This document shows, piece by piece, positions 61,240-64,000 of a stretch of 64,000 bases of DNA (positions within the stretch are counted from its first letter, which is position 1; each line of letters begins with the position of its first letter). The stretch is taken from NCBI RefSeq assembly GCF_965215815.1, contig NZ_CBDCEO010000013.1, forward strand, positions 2,587,082 to 2,651,081. The letters are read 5' to 3'. This DNA comes from Poriferisodalis sp965215815. GTDB taxonomy: Bacteria; Actinomycetota; Acidimicrobiia; Acidimicrobiales; Poriferisodalaceae. Both the position numbers and the translations under genes were made by a program. The notes under the pieces are model-generated. The model did not search any database. It was not told the origin of the DNA and worked only from the letters and a program-made list of their open reading frames with translations.

Positions 61240-62028
61240 TCAATCAGCCAGCAACCTGCGATTGGCCCGAACTCTGTTGCCGCGAAAAAACCCGACTATT
61301 TCTGCTGCGTCTGGGGTACCCAAAGCACTGACATCGATCTGAGGCATGGCAACGAGATCGGGCCGATCAGCTAGTGCGGACATGACGGCATCAACGTCAG
61401 CGATATCAGTTCGTGCCTCATGCATGTCCAACAGAACGCCTCTCTCCCCTACACGCCGAGCTTCGAGCATCGGAACAGTGTCGTATGCCATGTCCGTCAG
61501 TGAGCGAGCGGTCTCGCGACCGTAGTCTTCGAGCACGGCTTCGAGATGCGCCAGGAAATCACCTGCCCGCGCAGAAACGTCCGCAGAAGTGCGAGAGGCG
61601 CTCAGCACTGCTTCTTCAATGTCTGTTGAGAGACGGCTGGTGTTGCGCTCGATCACACCGTCGACTACGAGCCGGTCCTCGACCTTGCGCAGCGATTGGC
61701 AGTAGGGACCGTAGTGCCACCAGCGCCACAAAATCCCTGAACGGGCCTTCCCGTCTGATGCGACTGACCGGAGGTCTGCCAGATACAGCAGCTTGACGAC
61801 TTTGGTGCGCGTAATGTGCACTCCGTGGTCGCCCGCGAGCCGCACCAGCGCCTGCATCGAGATGCCCGCACGATCCTCGTCGGTCGCTAGCAGCACCACA
61901 TCGCCAGCGTAGGCAGCGGTGCCACCAGCCGAGCGAGCAGACACCGCTCCAGCGTCTTCGATCTCAGCACAGCCCAGAGAGCTTTCTGCTGTGCCTCGCA
62001 GACTCGTGGTCGCGCTCAGTTCAATCAT
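61240..62028 (-). CDS. DUF4065 (Panacea/SocA-like) antitoxin-type protein
   Basis: A 262-residue protein whose central part is a DUF4065/Panacea domain: ISMQALVRLAGDHGVHITRTKVVKLLYLADLRS (in parts), then ILWRWWHYGPYCQSLRKVEDRLV and an ERNTSRLSTDIEEAVLSA region. Panacea domains serve as broad antitoxins, and SocA is a ClpXP adaptor for its toxin. The N-terminal 60 residues are low-complexity; the true start might be later, at the Met of MQALVRL. No toxin frame is seen directly beside it on the same strand. It is flanked by two CoxL-like remnants facing the other way, so it may be an insertion. Confidence 0.72.
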   Translation of the reverse strand: MIELSATTSLRGTAESSLGCAEIEDAGAVSARSAGGTAAYAGDVVLLATDEDRAGISMQALVRLAGDHGVHITRTKVVKLLYLADLRSVASDGKARSGILWRWWHYGPYCQSLRKVEDRLVVDGVIERNTSRLSTDIEEAVLSASRTSADVSARAGDFLAHLEAVLEDYGRETARSLTDMAYDTVPMLEARRVGERGVLLDMHEARTDIADVDAVMSALADRPDLVAMPQIDVSALGTPDAAEIVGFFRGNRVRANRRLLAD

Positions 62029-62061
62029 CACGCAGGAACATACGTTGCGGGTGTCACACCT

Positions 62062-62128
62062 CGGCGTACGGCACCTGATCACACCGATCACCCCGCAGCG
62101 GCTGCGCGACGCCATTGCCGAGGCATAG
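62062..62128 (+). pseudogene. Second molybdenum-hydroxylase (CoxL-type) C-terminal fragment
   Basis: The frame SHLGVRHLITPITPQRLRDA and IAEA ends at TAG 62128. LGVRH..TP.TP.R...AI is the usual end of CoxL-type large subunits. 62066-62126 matches 61055-61115 at about 51 of 61 positions without gaps. It overlaps no intact gene and has no start of its own. Confidence 0.45.
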
Positions 62129-62284
62129 AGGCCGAGCATCGTCCTCACCATTCAAGGGGGGCGGCGATGACCTGGCCGCGCACTTCTGCGTGCCGGCCTC
62201 CTCGGGTTTCGCGCTGTCGGACGGCAACCTCTTGGAAGTTGATGCTCGACACTCTTTTCCCAACCCCTAGAGTGGTTTTCGAAG

Positions 62285-62353
62285 ACCCCGGAACCGTCAC
62301 TGCTTCGGCAAACGGCCGGGGTTACGCCTTTTAAGGGCTCTCGGCCGGAGCCC
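62285..62353. terminator. Two adjacent stem-loops downstream of the ATPase gene
   Basis: ACCCCGG/CCGGGGT with an inner CCGT/ACGG (62285-62322) and GGGCTC/GAGCCC (62335-62353) lie 145-210 bases beyond the ATPase stop on the minus strand. They may end that transcript or be part of a small structured RNA. There is a short T-run only on the plus-strand side. Confidence 0.35.
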
Positions 62354-62496
62354 CTTGGTCAGGTCCGCTGACCAGCACGTACGAATTGGCTGACGTCCCA
62401 CCCGGGATGCACGCCACAGCGCGTGCCCGAAATCAGCTGTAGGCCGTCAGTTCCTGGTCGAGGCTCCAAACTTCGGCTCTCACGTATGGGCCCCGA

Positions 62497-63804
62497 TCAG
62501 AGCCCAAGTACATCGACCAGCGAACGCTGCCTCGCTGGCGCGTGTTCACGCGGTCGAAGTCGGTCCCGAATTGCCGAGGTCCCCAGCGGCCCACCGCCGA
62601 TCACCTCGAAGTAGTCAGGAAAGTCGGTGAGACGCGTGGACTGCGTCCACCCATCCGAGTCGCGGCTGCAGACAATGACGCCTTCGTGATCTTCGCCCTC
62701 CAACGCATCGAGAATGGCAGGGCTGTGGGTCGTCGCCAAGGTCCGTGCACCCTCGGTAGCAGCCGACTTGAGGCGATCAAGCAGCAACTCGACTTGCGAC
62801 GGGTGCAGGCCGTTCTCGAGCTCTTCGACAACAAGCAGTCGAGAAACCGGTGTCGAGCCTGCCGACCCATCGTCAACAGGCCGAGCCTCGAGCAGCGCCG
62901 CTGCAATGGCAAGAAAACGCAGGGTGCCGTCGCTCATGAGGCGCGCCGGGATGGAACGCTTCGAATCGCCGAGCTGTTCTTGCATCGTCGTCATTACGTC
63001 CCCGAGATCGCTGCTGACGACGCCCAGATCGGCAACTTGAGCTTCCGAGAGGGACCGCGTCATCTCGAACAAGGTCCGTCGTGCATCTTGGTTTCGCATC
63101 AGGCTCGCGAGCACTGCAGAAAGGTTCTCGGCGTTCCTGCGAAGGCGGGTGTCCTTCTCGGGTACGTACTCGCGCATCTGCTGCGGAATGGGGTCGAGAA
63201 TGAAGATCCCGCGAAGGGCCGCGAGCATGTGTTCAGCAACACTGTGAATGTGCCGACCCGCCTGCGATGTCGCAGGCACTCGAGTCGCCACCTGCGACGT
63301 CAGCAGCTGCGTCGCCCGAAACGTCACTGCCGGGTTCGGGCCCTGCTTGCGATTGTCCCAGCGGGCATCGATGTCGCCCGAGTCCTTCCGGGGCGCTTCT
63401 GTCCTGAGCAGGTCTTGCATCTCGCCATGGCGCGAGCCGCCGCTGCGCTGCGTCCAGAGCCGCTCCCGCACAATCTGCACGCTCGGCCGAACAGACACAT
63501 CCACAGCCAAGTAGTAGATCTTGCCGTCGATCTTGGCAGCACAGCCGATCTTGAATACGTCATCGCCGACTGGCGCGCACCCTTCGGATCCGCCTCGAAT
63601 CAATGGCCCGTCACGACCGCCATCGAGCGCATCTCGGACGGTCATGCCGCTCGCGAGGGCAGACAGCACCGCTGCAGCGTCGATGACGTTCGACTTGCCG
63701 CTGCCATTGCGCCCGACGAGCAGCGTCAGTGGCCCGAGCCGGACGTGCGCCTTCCGCAGGCTCTTGAACGCTGGCAATCTGAGTTGCTCCAGCGTGGCAG
63801 CCAT
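62497..63804 (-). CDS. AAA_21/SMC-type ATPase
   Basis: A 435-residue ABC-type ATPase of the RecF/SMC/OLD group without a long coiled coil. Walker A is VGRNGSGKSNV (residues 30-40) after FKSLRKAHVRLGPLTLL; the ABC signature region is LMSDGTLRFLAIAAALL; Walker B is LLVVEELENGLHP; and the H-loop is TLATTHSPAIL. There is no TOPRIM domain. Family members occur in abortive-infection and restriction settings, often with a partner gene just downstream; none is seen here. ATG 63804 places Walker A in the usual position; the frame extends further upstream but overlaps a divergent frame. Confidence 0.85.
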   Translation of the reverse strand: MAATLEQLRLPAFKSLRKAHVRLGPLTLLVGRNGSGKSNVIDAAAVLSALASGMTVRDALDGGRDGPLIRGGSEGCAPVGDDVFKIGCAAKIDGKIYYLAVDVSVRPSVQIVRERLWTQRSGGSRHGEMQDLLRTEAPRKDSGDIDARWDNRKQGPNPAVTFRATQLLTSQVATRVPATSQAGRHIHSVAEHMLAALRGIFILDPIPQQMREYVPEKDTRLRRNAENLSAVLASLMRNQDARRTLFEMTRSLSEAQVADLGVVSSDLGDVMTTMQEQLGDSKRSIPARLMSDGTLRFLAIAAALLEARPVDDGSAGSTPVSRLLVVEELENGLHPSQVELLLDRLKSAATEGARTLATTHSPAILDALEGEDHEGVIVCSRDSDGWTQSTRLTDFPDYFEVIGGGPLGTSAIRDRLRPREHAPARQRSLVDVLGL

Positions 63805-63870
63805 AACCCCAAGCGTACTGATGCCCTGGAAGGGCGGACTGAAGCTGACGAGGACCAGAACCTGAAGGTC

Positions 63871-64000
63871 GTGACACCCGGTTCGGTTCCACTTCGAGTG
63901 ACAGGCCACAAGAAGGGCGAGCCGATTGGCGGGGACAGCGACATCGGTTGGCTGCACTTGCCTGCGGAAGCCGACTACATCGTCAACGACGGTCAGCACC
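63871..64000 (+). CDS. Possible divergent gene running off the window end
   Basis: From GTG 63871 (ctgaagg upstream) an open frame runs to the edge, with VTPGSVPLRVTGHKKGEPIG and DSDIGWLHLPAEADYIVNDG-like text. The composition looks protein-like, but only 43 residues are visible and the same DNA is open on the other strand. Family not recognised. Confidence 0.25.
   Translation, partial: MTPGSVPLRVTGHKKGEPIGGDSDIGWLHLPAEADYIVNDGQH

Larger units (their letters stand above)
62029..62496. other. Non-coding interval between DUF4065 gene and ATPase gene
   Basis: This 468-base gap holds the second CoxL-like fragment (62062-62128), two stem-loops (62285-62353) and otherwise no frame I would call a gene. 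Direct similarity is seen only to 61055-61115. Confidence 0.5.

Noticed and set aside
62285..62353. A tRNA or known riboswitch in the ATPase downstream region
   Set aside because: Two simple hairpins can be drawn but no cloverleaf or known aptamer core; kept only as stem-loops.

Overview
This 64 kb window is high-GC bacterial DNA with frequent GTG and TTG starts, leader-poor genes and many fatty-acid, aromatic and carnitine catabolism enzymes. The gene style (850-residue two-domain CaiB/BaiF CoA-transferases, fused biotin-dependent carboxylases, ADP-forming acyl-CoA ligases, PrpF/GalD paralogues) suggests an actinobacterium, most plausibly an uncultured Acidimicrobiia-type lineage. That placement is inference, because no rRNA or marker gene is present. 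The only RNA gene seen is tRNA-Val(CAC). No CRISPR array or transposase was found.

Layout. 1-6.4 kb: end of a hicA toxin with hicB, a GalD/PrpF isomerase, a CotH-type lipoprotein, a cytochrome P450, tRNA-Val, an alpha/beta hydrolase, and a second toxin-antitoxin pair. 6.5-14 kb: a ThDP-dependent enzyme diverges from a compact operon, ligJ-ligK-MBL hydrolase-ligU/galD-ligI-ligC. Together these encode the whole lower protocatechuate 4,5-cleavage route, from carboxy-hydroxymuconate semialdehyde to pyruvate plus oxaloacetate, but the ring-opening dioxygenase is not in the window. 14-17.3 kb: a circularly permuted ATP-grasp protein overlaps an alpha-E/transglutaminase fusion. 17.3-30 kb: a carboxyltransferase, an M24 peptidase, an FAD oxidoreductase ending in a triplicated palindromic repeat, a large secreted Calx-beta protein, a NUDIX hydrolase, a flavin monooxygenase and a double polysaccharide-deacetylase-fold protein. 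30-45 kb: two membrane-protein paralogues (one frameshifted), two tandem CoA-transferase paralogues, a 1153-residue acyl-CoA carboxylase, an eroded ergothioneine locus (egtB, egtD), a nitroreductase, an SCO6745-family protein and a dienelactone hydrolase-like protein.

45-53 kb: after a crotonase and a VapBC pair comes the most notable segment. Three overlapping genes encode a DUF4143-type AAA ATPase, a 1152-residue NACHT/STAND-type NTPase and a PD-(D/E)XK nuclease-like protein. They are bracketed by an exact 14-bp direct repeat and preceded by an A+T-rich double palindrome. I read this as a mobile, candidate antiviral or conflict cassette. 52.4-61 kb: a frameshifted amidase, then a carnitine-type catabolic operon (carnitine dehydrogenase-thioesterase fusion, acyl-CoA dehydrogenase, ADP-forming CoA ligase, CaiD-like hydratase) and an EamA transporter. 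61-64 kb: two short remnants that look like molybdenum-hydroxylase large subunits flank a DUF4065 (Panacea) gene, followed by an SMC/AAA_21-type ATPase.

A recurring theme is gene damage: internal deletions that keep both gene ends (egtB, egtD, a CoxL-like remnant) and single-base frameshifts (membrane protein near 30.54 kb, amidase near 52.56 and 52.65 kb). Whether these are genuine erosion or assembly error cannot be decided from the sequence alone.
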